From positions 35,395,312-35,459,311 of the forward strand of contig OY365807.1 in the NCBI GenBank assembly GCA_959347315.1: 64,000 nucleotides of DNA, written 5' to 3'. Below the pieces are notes generated by a model. It was not told the origin of the DNA. It was given only the letters and a program-made list of their open reading frames with translations, and ran no database searches. Numbering within the stretch: position 1 is the stretch's first letter; each line of letters opens with the position of its first letter. The translations under genes were made by a program, and so were the position numbers. Source of the DNA: Bimastos eiseni. Taxonomy: Eukaryota; Annelida; Clitellata; Crassiclitellata; Lumbricidae. Positions 13,457 through 23,900 of the stretch are shown piece by piece.

Positions 13457-13717
13457 GGGTGCGCAGCAAATTGCCGAAACCAGAAACTCATTTTTGCCGT
13501 ATCCACGAAAATGAAGCTGGATTGATTAAAAGGATTCTGCTTAAATGGAAGTTGGATTAATGAACAGAACTCATGCAGAAGCTGGATTGATGAATGAATC
13601 GCGCTGGTTTGAGATAGTTCAGCGTTTTTAAGTTGTACATTGCCGTTTTCGGGATTCGTTCTTTTTGGACTTATCAGCGTTTTCGGGGATTCGGGTTTCG
13701 ATGATTTAGGTTGAACC
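13457..13717. mobile_element. Short foldback-like element sharing its core with the 40.7-kb element
   Basis: Borders are marked by ACCCAGCAA (13448-13456) and CCCCAGCAA (13718-13726), 8 of 9 identical. The left end has GGT, then 14 bases, then CGAAACC; the right end, reverse-complemented, has the same layout (GGT at 13717, CGAAACC). The centre (13498-13600) carries GAAGCTGGATTGAT units, which are the reverse complement of the 35-bp core unit of the element at 40678-41823. The open minus-strand frame across it is an accident of the repeat. Confidence 0.5.
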
Positions 13718-14710
13718 CCCCAGCAATACACATCATGTAACTTTATTATTATTAGTATCTGGTTCCAATTAAATAGGTCATGCAATGGTATCAAGCACCA
13801 TGCTGATGCTAAGGTAAGCATGGAAGAACATGTGCAACATGTATAAAAGACAAAAACCAAACAGACAATTAGGCTCAATTCGCGTTTTGATTCCCAAATA
13901 TCTGAAAAAAGTGTGTATACGAAGTATCTTATGGTTTCATAATATGCTAAAAAGATTAATCTTCAATTTGGACGATTGTTTCCAGATAGTTTGGTAACAC
14001 TGGGTTAAAGTGAATCTGTTAAAAGACTACATTACGCTAATGCCTGTGGCAATACACCATTTCATTGTTAAAACTAAATAAATTTGCGCATTTGTCCTAT
14101 ATAATGAAAATATCACTTAACAGAACTTTTAAAACGAAAATAATCTTGTACATAAGAAATAATCGCATAGTTTCGTGAAACGAATAGTAAAGTTGCGCAG
14201 TAAAAAACGAGCTACTTCGGTAGTGAGCACGAGTATACGTAACTATAATCAACAAAACTCATGTTATATACATTTATTTTAAAACTTTACCGGAATCAGG
14301 TAATAAAATAAATCCACAGACACCTTAAAATATGTGCCGGATCGAAGCTTTAACTTTAATATCTTATGGTTATTTAATAGTAAATATTAGCCACCAGACC
14401 TTAAAGCTACAAATCATATTCTTGTAGAGTCAACACTACATCCAATGACACCTTTTAAACGAAAATACGCGTGTGTTGCCATCTAGTAGCGTGACTGTAA
14501 AGGTTCGAGGTCAAAGGCGTGGACCGTATAGCCTAGGTCCTGAGTCCTCTAAGAGATCGCAAATCGTAACTTCAGGATTAATTTCTTTTCAGCTAAAATG
14601 ACCTGTATAGAACAAAAGCAACAGTGATGCTCATTCAAAAACTAATATTGGTGAGGTGGGTAGTTAGTTTAAACCTCATAATCCTCAGCGTCACACAAAA
14701 GTCACGTCAC

Positions 14711-14922
14711 GGCCTACGCACCGCGGCTATGCAAAGGTCAAGCCGCACGAACTAGATAGTTTGATAGGTTTCGGTTCCATTTCCAATTTGAAATGGGTCA
14801 AGCCCCTCCCCCATCCGGCCTACGCACCGCGGCTATGCAAAGGTCAAGCCGCACGAACTAGATAGTTTGATAGGTTTTGGTTCCATTTCCAATTTGAAAT
14901 GGGTCAAGCCCCTCCCCCATCC
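14711..14922. repeat. Tandem duplication, 2 x 106 bp
   Basis: GGCCTACGCACCGCGGCTAT starts at 14711 and again at 14817. The two 106-bp copies differ at one base that I can see (GGTTTCGG versus GGTTTTGG). Each contains CCATTTC/GAAATGG, a short hairpin. Near-identity implies a recent event. Confidence 0.9.
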
Positions 14923-15199
14923 GGTGGGCCCAGCTTGGTCTGGCGCGGCACAATTAGTGACTAATAGCACAGAATATATAAAGCGTTGTGCTAATAGTAA
15001 TTACTTGGGACTAGCATATTAGTCCCAGCTAATTGCTAAACCGATTTCGGACAAGGCCAGAGTTGGTGTATTTAGAGTCTCATTAAAAGATACTGCGCAA
15101 TAGGCAAATGTCAAGATATTTATTAAAAGACTCATCTCCCAATCAGTCTTCATTAGCTGAAATAATGACTCCTCCAGGGACTCAGTATCAAAATTAAAT

Positions 15200-15285
15200 C
15201 TCCCTATCTATTCTATTCTATCTACGGATTTATAGAGCGCCTCTCACAGCACAACCTATTCAGAGGCGCTAGCTAGCATCGACAA
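15200..15285 (-). mobile_element. LINE 3' end, second copy
   Basis: On the minus strand: GCGCCTCTGAATAGGTTGTG, GAGAGGCGCTCTATAAATCC and TAGATAGAATAGAATAGA. Matches 11600-11680. Confidence 0.55.
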
Positions 15286-15582
15286 TTGAGAGTACCCCTA
15301 CTAAAATCATCCCATCTATCTTCATTTGCTTTTCTATATAATTTAAAATAGTATTTAATATGTTCAGTTTCTCAGATAGGCTAAATGGGCTTTATGTTTA
15401 TTAGTTGAATCTAAAATAAAACAAAACATGAACTGAAATAAGAAAATCACTAAATAGATGTGTTTTATATTGTTATATGGTAGGCCCTAAATGTAAAGCT
15501 GTATCGATCGAAATTGAATGACAAGCTGCTCACATCCCTTATATTGCTCAAAGGCAATCTACAAGAATGCATAAATTTTCAC

Positions 15583-15642
15583 TTTTTTACAATGAAATCG
15601 TGTATTGCCACATGTGGCACTACACCATTTCATTGTAAAAAA
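15583..15642. repeat. Hairpin MITE-like repeat
   Basis: Arms of 22 bp (TTTTTTACAATGAAATCGTG.. and its complement, one mismatch) enclose TGCCACATGTGGCA, itself a palindrome. Half of the same unit recurs at 14045-14075 (GTGGCAATACACCATTTCAT). Confidence 0.6.
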
Positions 15643-16047
15643 AGCAAAACCTAATATCACGAACCACTATTGATGTGGAGCGCGATTATGACAATTAACC
15701 CAGTGGAAAGATCACTTGCATTGTTATAATTAAGGAAGTCTATTAGTTGTTTAGTATTGTAAGTTGTGTCAGGTTCGGTTACCTGGAACAGTAAGTCATA
15801 GTCAGTTATTGTAAATTAAGTAGCCCCCATCAATCTCAGAGAGTAGGCCTATCAGCCCCTACTTATATCAACCACATGTCTGACTGTGGAGATTTGCCGC
15901 AGTACATTTCTAGTAGACATTTAGTGTAAAGATAACACTGTATAATGCAAACACATCTGGCATGATGAATTGAAAACAAAGCTATGGCTACATATGGATG
16001 GGCCCAGGGTCCGATTTGTCAAAAAAGAAGCAGGGGGTCGAAAATAT

Positions 16048-16926
16048 GGGTCTAGGACATTACCCCCTCCCTCCGGACATTACCCCTCCACCTCCCCGGA
16101 CATTACCCCCCCCCCATTCCAATACATACTTAGAGTATGTAAGTGTGCATGTATGTATGTATACATGCATGTATGCATACATGTATGTATGTATGTATAT
16201 AATGATGTATACAATTCATTCATTCATTTCCGAAATTTGATATCGCCCTTCTTCCAACATATTTTTGCTCAGAACTGCATACACAGGCCTCGACGGCGCA
16301 CTTGCAGTTGTACTGCAGAGCAATGGTGCGCGAAGGACTTGCTCAAGGTCCCTACACAGTGACGCCCCGGACGAGGCTCGAACCCGCGAGCTAACCACAC
16401 ACTGAACGTTACGGGCTGACCGCTCTAACTGATCGGCCACTGTGCCACATGCCTATATGCATACATGCAATGCTGCATGTATGCATATAGGCATGTAAGT
16501 ATGCACGTGCGCATGTATGCATATAGGTATACATACAGGTATGTATGTATATAAACATGTATGTATGCATATACATATGCTTGTATGCATGTATGTATAC
16601 ATACAAGTATATATGCATGTATACATACATGTATGTATGCATGTATACATACATGTATGTATGCATTTTCGTATGTATGTATACATGTACGTATGCTTGC
16701 ATGTATGTATGCATACATGTATGTATACAGGTATGTGCACGTGTGCACATGTATACATGTATGTATGTATGTATACATGTATGTATGTTTATATTTATGT
16801 ATGCATGTATGTATATTTGCACCCTCCCGGACATCATAATGAATATTGTGATATCCGGGGGTGGTAATGTCCTAGGGAGATAATGTCCGGGGTAATGTTG
16901 GGGGGGGGGGGTAATGTCCTGATACC
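16048..16926. mobile_element. Foldback-like element with GGACATTACC arms, SINE and tetranucleotide core
   Basis: It is flanked by a perfect 9-bp direct repeat, CGAAAATAT, at 16039-16047 and 16927-16935. The left end reads GGGTCTAGGACATTACC; the right end, reverse-complemented, reads GGTATCAGGACATTACC. Left arm 16048-16115 has three GGACATTACC units. The right arm (16823-16926) has inverted copies. Between them lie a SINE (16216-16450) and a large ATGT/ATAC/ATGC tetranucleotide array (16136-16200 and 16446-16820). It sits inside a scrap of another repeat (GGGTCCGATTTGTC at about 16008). Confidence 0.75.
16216..16450 (-). mobile_element. tRNA-derived SINE, family A, copy 2 (best preserved)
   Basis: A box TGGCCGATCAG at 16439-16429 and B box GGTTCGAGCCT at 16384-16374 (minus strand). 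The 3' end is GAAGGGCGATATCAAATTT followed by a (GAAT)n tail at 16229-16216. It is inside the foldback-like element at 16048-16926. Confidence 0.85.
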
Positions 16927-16935
16927 CGAAAATAT

Positions 16936-18138
16936 AATTATACAAAAAGACCTAATAATAATTTCCTAAGCCGCAATGAATTTTTAATTCGCGATTTGCT
17001 CTTCGCGTTTCAAACCGCTTGGCAAGTCTGATTAGCACAGAAAAAAATAATGGAAATTGTCAACATGTCCAACTTTCCTTATTTTTTGTCAAGTAATTAA
17101 TGAACTTCCACAATAAGTCTAGATTCTGCAATTACTAGCAGTGTGAGACGATGCAAGTATGACAAATGAATAGATTTTAATATTGATAATAATAACAATA
17201 ATTAAAAACGTGTTAATATCATGTCAAACAACCACATGGAGTCTACAAAACTATTATGTAAAACTTACTTTTTACATCTCCTAATCCTTAATAAAAAAGC
17301 GTTTAGGCCTACTATGTTAACATAATTTTAAACTTTCATATAATAAAATAAAAAGCCTTGACAAAGTCGAAAATTAAAATACAGTTAACTTAGCGTGTCG
17401 AGCAAATGATCTAGGCGTAGGGCCTACATGTTAAATTACTGTCAACGAAACGTGTTAATAGTCTTACTTGTCGTAATCATAATCTACACACTTTTGAGAG
17501 CCCATGCGCGGGGCACCAGCCTATTTACGAGTAATAAAATCTGGGAAGTCGCCTTCTATCTGCATGTCTTTGTTGAACAACTTTGCGTAGGCCTAGTGTT
17601 GTAGCAACCGAACACCATGTCGCATTTTAAATTTATTCATAACACATGCGTAATTATATTTACTCAAAAGTTTGAACGGTTTTTTTACAAGTAAATTATC
17701 GTTACAGTATATATGTACTGAGTAAGTTACCTTCTACCATTAGGACGTTTGAAGAAAGAAGATATCGTTTACTGACTGCTAACTCATTTCTGTTGAATCC
17801 AACGCTGCGGCAAGGCAGAATCACTCAAATGCCCGTTTTGTTTTATATACTTTGTATAGGTCTACGGGCGTCCGCAGGAATATTCAATTGTTTGTTTGAT
17901 GCTACCTACTGACTCACAAAGTGGAGTAGTATTAAGTTTCACTTTAACGATTTACTCGGACTCCCTCAGCGAGGCTTGGGCTAGTTCCTTAGTTAGCGTG
18001 GGGGGTGGGGGAATATTTGAAAATCTGGATGAACGTGTGTTTCATCTGGCATATAATGCGAGAATATGGTTTCTGAGCGTCGCTCCGTGCACTCATTGTC
18101 AATAATTATTTATGTTATTAATTTCCGTGTGTGAATAG

Positions 18139-18178
<40 letters not shown>

Positions 18179-18350
18179 TCTTATACCAGGCGCTTAGTCG
18201 GTAATTTGTGAAAAGCAACACATACAAGCAGGGCCGTTAATTGCCCGTTTTGGCTGAATTCATTCCGTCTCGGCTCAAATCATTTCTTCACGACTGAAAT
18301 CATTTCGAAGCCTGTCAGTCCATGGCCGGAAAAATCTGTTTCGAGTAATG
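16936..18350. other. Intergenic, no gene seen
   Basis: AT-rich sequence with a TA microsatellite. The open frame at 17896-18105 has no recognisable features. Confidence 0.5.
18140..18173. repeat. (TA)n microsatellite
   Basis: An uninterrupted TA run between ZER1 and NUP107. Similar runs lie at 41504-41522, 56382-56398, 60677-60713 and 60743-60773; the last two flank GTGAATGGTTAGGTTAGTGA. Confidence 0.9.
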
Positions 18351-18354
18351 TCTG

Positions 18355-18490
18355 TGCGCTCAATGAATGTGAGGGGGTCGAGTCGACCCCCTCGGGGTCG
18401 ATCAGACTTTATAAGCAGAGGGGTCAAGGTATAGAAGCATGGGGGTCCAACCCCCTTGACCCCCCGGCAAATCGGACACTGGATGGGCCC
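18355..18490. repeat. Second copy of the GTCCGATTTG repeat, 3' part
   Basis: Contains a GC-rich hairpin, AGGGGGTCGA/TCGACCCCCT (about 18371-18390), then GGGGGTCCAACCCCCTTGAC and AAATCGGACACTGGATGGG. Same orientation as the copy at 18690-18845; the body is more GC-rich than its surroundings. Confidence 0.45.
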
Positions 18491-18689
18491 TGACCATGTA
18501 GCGCAGATGGTGTAATTCTCTCTGGCGCAGCTTTAGTGTGGCGACGACCTTTAAGACTTTACATTTTCACAACAATAGCTGTGATTGGACAGTTAGCATT
18601 TTGGCTGCCGAGCGCATGGACACGCTTCTGTTCTTGTCAATTATGCATAAGTCTCTAATGAAATTTTGGTCCCAACACTTGTGAATACT

Positions 18690-18845
18690 CAGGGTCTGAT
18701 TTGTCAAAAAGGAAGCAGAGGTTTCAGCTGATGAGAATTTCAGGGAATGTGAAGAATTCTGCACTATATATCAATGCCCTTGCAGCTGAAGAGGGGTCCA
18801 ATGCTCTAAGCCCTCTGACTCACCCAGCGAATCGTACAGTGGGTC
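18690..18845. repeat. Small MITE-like repeat with GTCCGATTTG termini
   Basis: It begins CAGGGTCTGATTTGTCAAAA and ends CGAATCGTACAGTG, whose complement is a degenerate copy of the start. Related pieces lie at 18373-18490 (ending AAATCGGACACTGG) and at 16003-16038 (GGGTCCGATTTGTCAAAA). No target duplication found. Confidence 0.5.
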
Positions 18846-18960
18846 TACTTTTCAGCGGGTATGTTCTGTTTCTGCAGAAACTTTCTTGTCAGCCTTTCAG
18901 GCAATAAAAAGCTTTTCTGTTTTCACCACACATAGCTGGGCTCTTCGTTGCTACAGGACA

Positions 18961-20370
18961 AACGTTCAATTCAATTTCGTTTATTGCAGCCATAGCAAAT
19001 GGTATATGCAGTTAACAAATAATACAGATTATAAACTATAGGCTACAAAAGGCACCCCAAAAAAGATCGAAATCCCGCTAGCAGGGACACCCAAGTAGCT
19101 GAAATTAACAAGAGGAAAAAGAAATAAGATAGCCGTCAATCAATATTAGTTCTAACTCGAGAGGGCTAGGATCATCGAAACAATTAGATAGTCATAAACA
19201 CAAACAAGTTACTAACACTCAGGACCAAACAGAATCTTTAAAAATGGGTGTCGGAGCCCACGGAGAAATAATTTATGAACGCTGATGGGAGTAGACCGCG
19301 CTCATAGCGGTAAAAAATATACCTATTTGAAGAATTCTTATTTTATCTAATTTTAGAAGCTGCAAATCTTTAAATAATGGGTCAGTGTGTGCAACTCTAT
19401 GGGCACCCGCAACCAAACGTATCTCCCTTTTTTGTAACACCACTAGTTTAATGAGCCTTGACTTATAATTTGAGGACCATATTAAATTACAATAGGTTAA
19501 GTATGGATAAATCAAGGTATGGTATAATTGAAGTTTAATGAAATTAGGGATAATGTGGGAAACTCTGGATAATATACCTATATTTTTAGCTATTTTATTA
19601 GCAATATGATTTATATGTACAGCCCAGGATAGATGGTGGTCGACATATACCCCAAGGAACTTGGCGGATTCAACTTGATCAATCGGTGTGCCTTTTATGT
19701 GGAGACTTAGGTTTAGATCCTTTGGTAAAATTTTCCTATCAGAACTGAAAGAATGAAATTTGTCTTGTCCAGGTTGATCGTGAGCTCATTGGCGCAAAAC
19801 CGATCAGCTACTTTAGATAGCTCCAAGTTCAACATTATAAAGAATAAAATTGAAGACACGTTAGCTAAGTCGTTTATATAAAGAAGGAAAAGGAGCGGTC
19901 CTAAGTTGGAGTCCTGCGGAACACCATAAGTAATAATAGCACTATCAGATAAGTGGCCATTGCAGCTAACGCGTTGGGAGCAGCTATCAAAATAACTATG
20001 AAACCAATTTAATTGGGCACCTCTGATACCATAGTTTATTAATTTTTTAGAAGGATTTTATGGTCGAGGTCGAGAAATATACCCACAGAGATTTCGCCAT
20101 TATCAATGGCTTTAGATATCATATCCTCCATACTTAATAAAGCCATATAAGGGGAATGCCTTGATTGGAAGCCATGCTGCGATTTAGATATTTGACCTGA
20201 TTTGTAGAAATGAGCCTTTCGCATTCATTCTGCGCTGTAATACAAATGCCTGGGGAAGGCAGAGTAATAACTGTGGAGAAATGTGAACATGGGTCCAAAT
20301 TAGGCAACTTTACGAATGTCCTTATGCACGTCCTCACGTGAATTTCATCCTTGAAGGACAATAATTATAG
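18961..20370 (-). pseudogene. CR1/Rex-like LINE reverse-transcriptase relic lacking its catalytic block
   Basis: On the minus strand: SQHGFQSRHSPYMALL, AIDNGEISVGIFLDLDHKIL, YGVPQDSNLGPLLFLLYIND, then directly ELSKVADRFCANELTINLDK, and lastly YPYLTYCNLIW and HTDPLFKDLQLLKLDKIRIL. The FADDTNLF-type segment expected between LLYIND and ELSKVADRF is missing. AT-rich 3' sequence runs to about 18961. Between ZER1 and NUP107. Confidence 0.75.
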
Positions 20371-20908
20371 ATATTGAAATGCAACTCAATTTTCTAAATG
20401 AATAATTTTTTTTAATCAGATGAAATTCAGGGTTGTCAAGGACCAGACGATTTTTTATGATAACCGCAGATGGGTCAATTATCGACTAGGTTATGCTGTT
20501 TGTTTCAGTGTTAAATTTATCAGGTATCAAGTTAACAAGCACAGAAAACCAAATATAAGCAGAGACCAATAGCATCAAATATCACGGTTCAAGCTTAACT
20601 CACTACATAAATGAGTTAGTAAACCTATAAAAAGATATGTAGCTATCAGGTGAAAGAAGTGTCAATAACCTCCATTTGTTGCATAAACTTCCACATTAAT
20701 TTAGAACTTAAAATGAAAGTCCAATGGCATACTAGCCATTCAAGGACCATTTGCTGAAACTTATGATGACCAAATTTAATTTAAATATGGGAATCTAGTT
20801 TTAAAGAAACTAAAAAAAGAAATTGGAATTACCAGCAGACGGACAATACTAGATAAGTCACCTAGACAGATGTATATTTAGATGGAGATTTTCACATCAC
20901 TGTTTTTA

Positions 20909-23900
20909 TTACGATAATGGATAGCCAAGAGGATTAAGGCCACTGTCCAGAAGTGCCACTGATGATTCGAGAAGTTGCTGCAGAAAGTTCTGTAACTCAT
21001 CTGGCAGGAAAACCTGCAAAACAGTATCAACATAAGTATCACAAAAAAGACATTCAGACAACCCTTGTACCAGAATCCAATAAAAGAAAATGGGCAAGCT
21101 GACTAATACACCCAGTTCCCCAAACCTTGCAAAAGTTACGCAAACTTAGTTAGAACACAAGACCACACCTGATCGGAACCAAGGGCATTGAATGCAGTAA
21201 CAAGTTCAAGTAAAAACATGGGTTTTCCGGACCCTCTATTATCTGGTAAATGACGCAATCATTCCATTTCCTTAAGACATTTTTGATTAAATATCATTTG
21301 CCGGAGTGCAGCTCATCAAGAAAGACTTGGTTAAACGATATTTAATTTTTTTGATTTTTGCCATTTTTTCTCAATTTTTAATTTATGTCCATAAAAATTT
21401 GATACATTGCATTGTCGTGCAAGCCTGAAATTTGTGCAAAATTTCAGCTCTGTAGGTCGACGAGAACAAATCGAAAAAAGAGTTAAATAAAGAGGGCAAT
21501 TAAAGAGGGTAACAATATTTATTTTCATGAGTTATAAACACATTACCTATGTTATGTACACTCTCTTATTAAAAAAGATAAGCCCAATCATAAATCCATT
21601 CATGACAGGGTGGATGAATGAATGACTGAATGAAGTAAACAAGAAAGACATGGAGGTATTTATACAGTGATAGAGCTTCCAATGAAATGAAGGAAAGATG
21701 TAGGGATGGAAGAAGTGAGCACCAATGGAGAAGTGCAAAGAAACAGACAAACAAGCCAAGTAACTGAAAATAGTTTAAGACAGAGAAGCTCTAAGTTGAA
21801 ATGGAGAGGAGACCTTGCTCAGCTGGTGTTCATCGGAGGCAATGATATCTGCGAGTTGTAAGCACTCCTTGTACTGCTCCGTTGTATGAAGGACTTTGTG
21901 CAACAACAGACACAACGTCGGAAGACACAGCTTCCGCAGTTTCGACATCTGGTGACCACGAATAGAATCGTCCTTATCAAATTCCTCTTCCTAACAGAAA
22001 AATGATGCAAACTCAAAATCAACAATATTTAATCAAAAAAAGAAAAAAACTACAATTATAAACATTGGTATTGCAACTACAATTATAAACATTGGTATTG
22101 TAACTACAAATATAAACATTGGTATTGTAACTACAATTATAAACATTGGTAGTGTAACTACAATTATAAACATTGGTATTGTAACTACAAATATAAACAT
22201 TGGTATTGTAACTACAATTATAAACAGTTTTGTTGACTACACTCACTCATGCTAAAGCTATTAAAGGATAGCTTTTAGAGATAGATTTTAGAGTAGGAAA
22301 CATTACTATAGTTTGATATATATTATTATATTAGTTTGTTCATATTGAACAAATTTAAGCTTCAGCACAATAATTATTTATGTAGAATTCCTTCCTAACT
22401 AGTCAAACTAAATTACCAATAATGTACCAGCATTAAACCAGAATCAGACTTCTGATTCTACCAATAATGTGGATAATTTGTATAGTTTTCAATTCAAGCT
22501 ATAATTTCCAATAGATAACAGCTCTTAAGCCTCCAACACCAAAACGTTTCCCAAACTGCTATTGTTCCACGAGGAGAGGAAAATGGTTCCGCGGTAAACT
22601 GTCTGTGTGAACAATAAGCTTCAATTTAAAATAAATAGTGTGAATTTTCTTAGGAGGCTACTTGCTTAACATCTGTGTATAACTTTATATGCAAGGGAAT
22701 TCAGATGTCATCAATATTTGCGTAGCTATTACTCAAATTTTATGCACAAAGCTATAATTGTCTGCATTCTCAAGCGTTTGTTCGTACAAAAAAACATGTT
22801 TAGTTTTGGACGGGGTTCTCGCCAATAAATTTCAGATTAAAAGGGTTCCACGACCAAAAAAGATTGGAAAACACTGCTCCAACACATTGCATATTAATGG
22901 AGTTCTGTTTGGCCAGGAAGAGCTCTCAAAAACTCAAAATTGAACTTAAATCTTGGAACACAAGGATCAGTTGCAAATGTATAATAAGATATAGTGTAGC
23001 CATGCTTGCAGAACCAGCAAACCATTTTTTGATCTCTCACCGACACTAAGCAATCAGCCGATAAATATGTCCTCACCACTCTCTGATCCACCATCCATCC
23101 TCCATCAATAAATAAGAGAACATTGTAGATCATCTTTTTAGTCACCTACAGCATCCAATGACACACATACAAGTGACAATGTAGTATAAACAGACATTCA
23201 TATTGCACATTTAGAACAAACTCTTCTACTGCACTGACTGATGGAATATAAAACCTTTGTGCTCTACTGCACCAAAAAAGATGAAGCCTGGAAATCAGCT
23301 CAAGTACATAATTATTAACATGACAAGAAACAACAGGAAAGTAAATTGATCATCACAGAATCTAAAAACAAATATTTAAGTTCAGATACATTGCACAGTA
23401 ACTGAAAAGCAATAAACGACCGGTGGAATTCAAAGTCAAATCAAAGTTAAGTGATATCTTTGAATGAACAGTAAAGATTTGATTCTTACAACCAGTAACA
23501 TCTTCAAGGTCTAAACATAAGCGTCAGTAAAACTTGACAATCTAGTAGTGTACTTGCTGACCTCAGTCTGGTGCATCAGAGATTGCTGCCAGTTGCTCAT
23601 CTCATTTTCGTACTCCCGCTGTTTGTGCTCGATCGCTACTCTCTCGGTGAAATTTCCACCAATTCCACTGTCGGGCTTAACCGGTTTAGCATGATGATAG
23701 TGTTCAAACCACTTGGAAAAACTGTTCTGGGCATCCTAAAATCCGTTTAACAAAGAGTAAAATGTGACAGTCCAGTTTAGTCATTAACTTTGTTTACAAA
23801 TAAAACTAGCTTCTCCCTACCAGAAGCAATCATATCTAACTTCTGCAGTGATTAAAAGCCTAGAGCTGTACCGATATCACTTTTTGTCAATTATGCCGAT

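Larger units (their letters stand above)
13728..15980. other. Intergenic, ZER1 upstream side
   Basis: Apart from the tandem duplication, the hairpin repeat and the LINE tail listed separately, nothing coding is seen. The ZER1 promoter should lie somewhere above 12657; there is no clear TATA box or CpG-rich block. Confidence 0.5.

Noticed and set aside
13378..13878. 166-codon minus-strand open frame
   Set aside because: It runs through the short foldback element and its satellite units; no family similarity.
16374..16439. tRNA gene from A and B boxes
   Set aside because: The boxes belong to a dispersed SINE family; no cloverleaf with acceptor stem is present.
16409..16945. Several overlapping open frames rich in YIHTCIH / CMYVC
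   Set aside because: They are translations of the ATGT/ATAC tetranucleotide array, open in several frames on both strands.
22019..22246. Open minus-strand frame with a 9-residue repeat; regular repeat resembling a CRISPR array
   Set aside because: It is a 27-bp head-to-tail minisatellite without spacers, in an intron of an animal gene.
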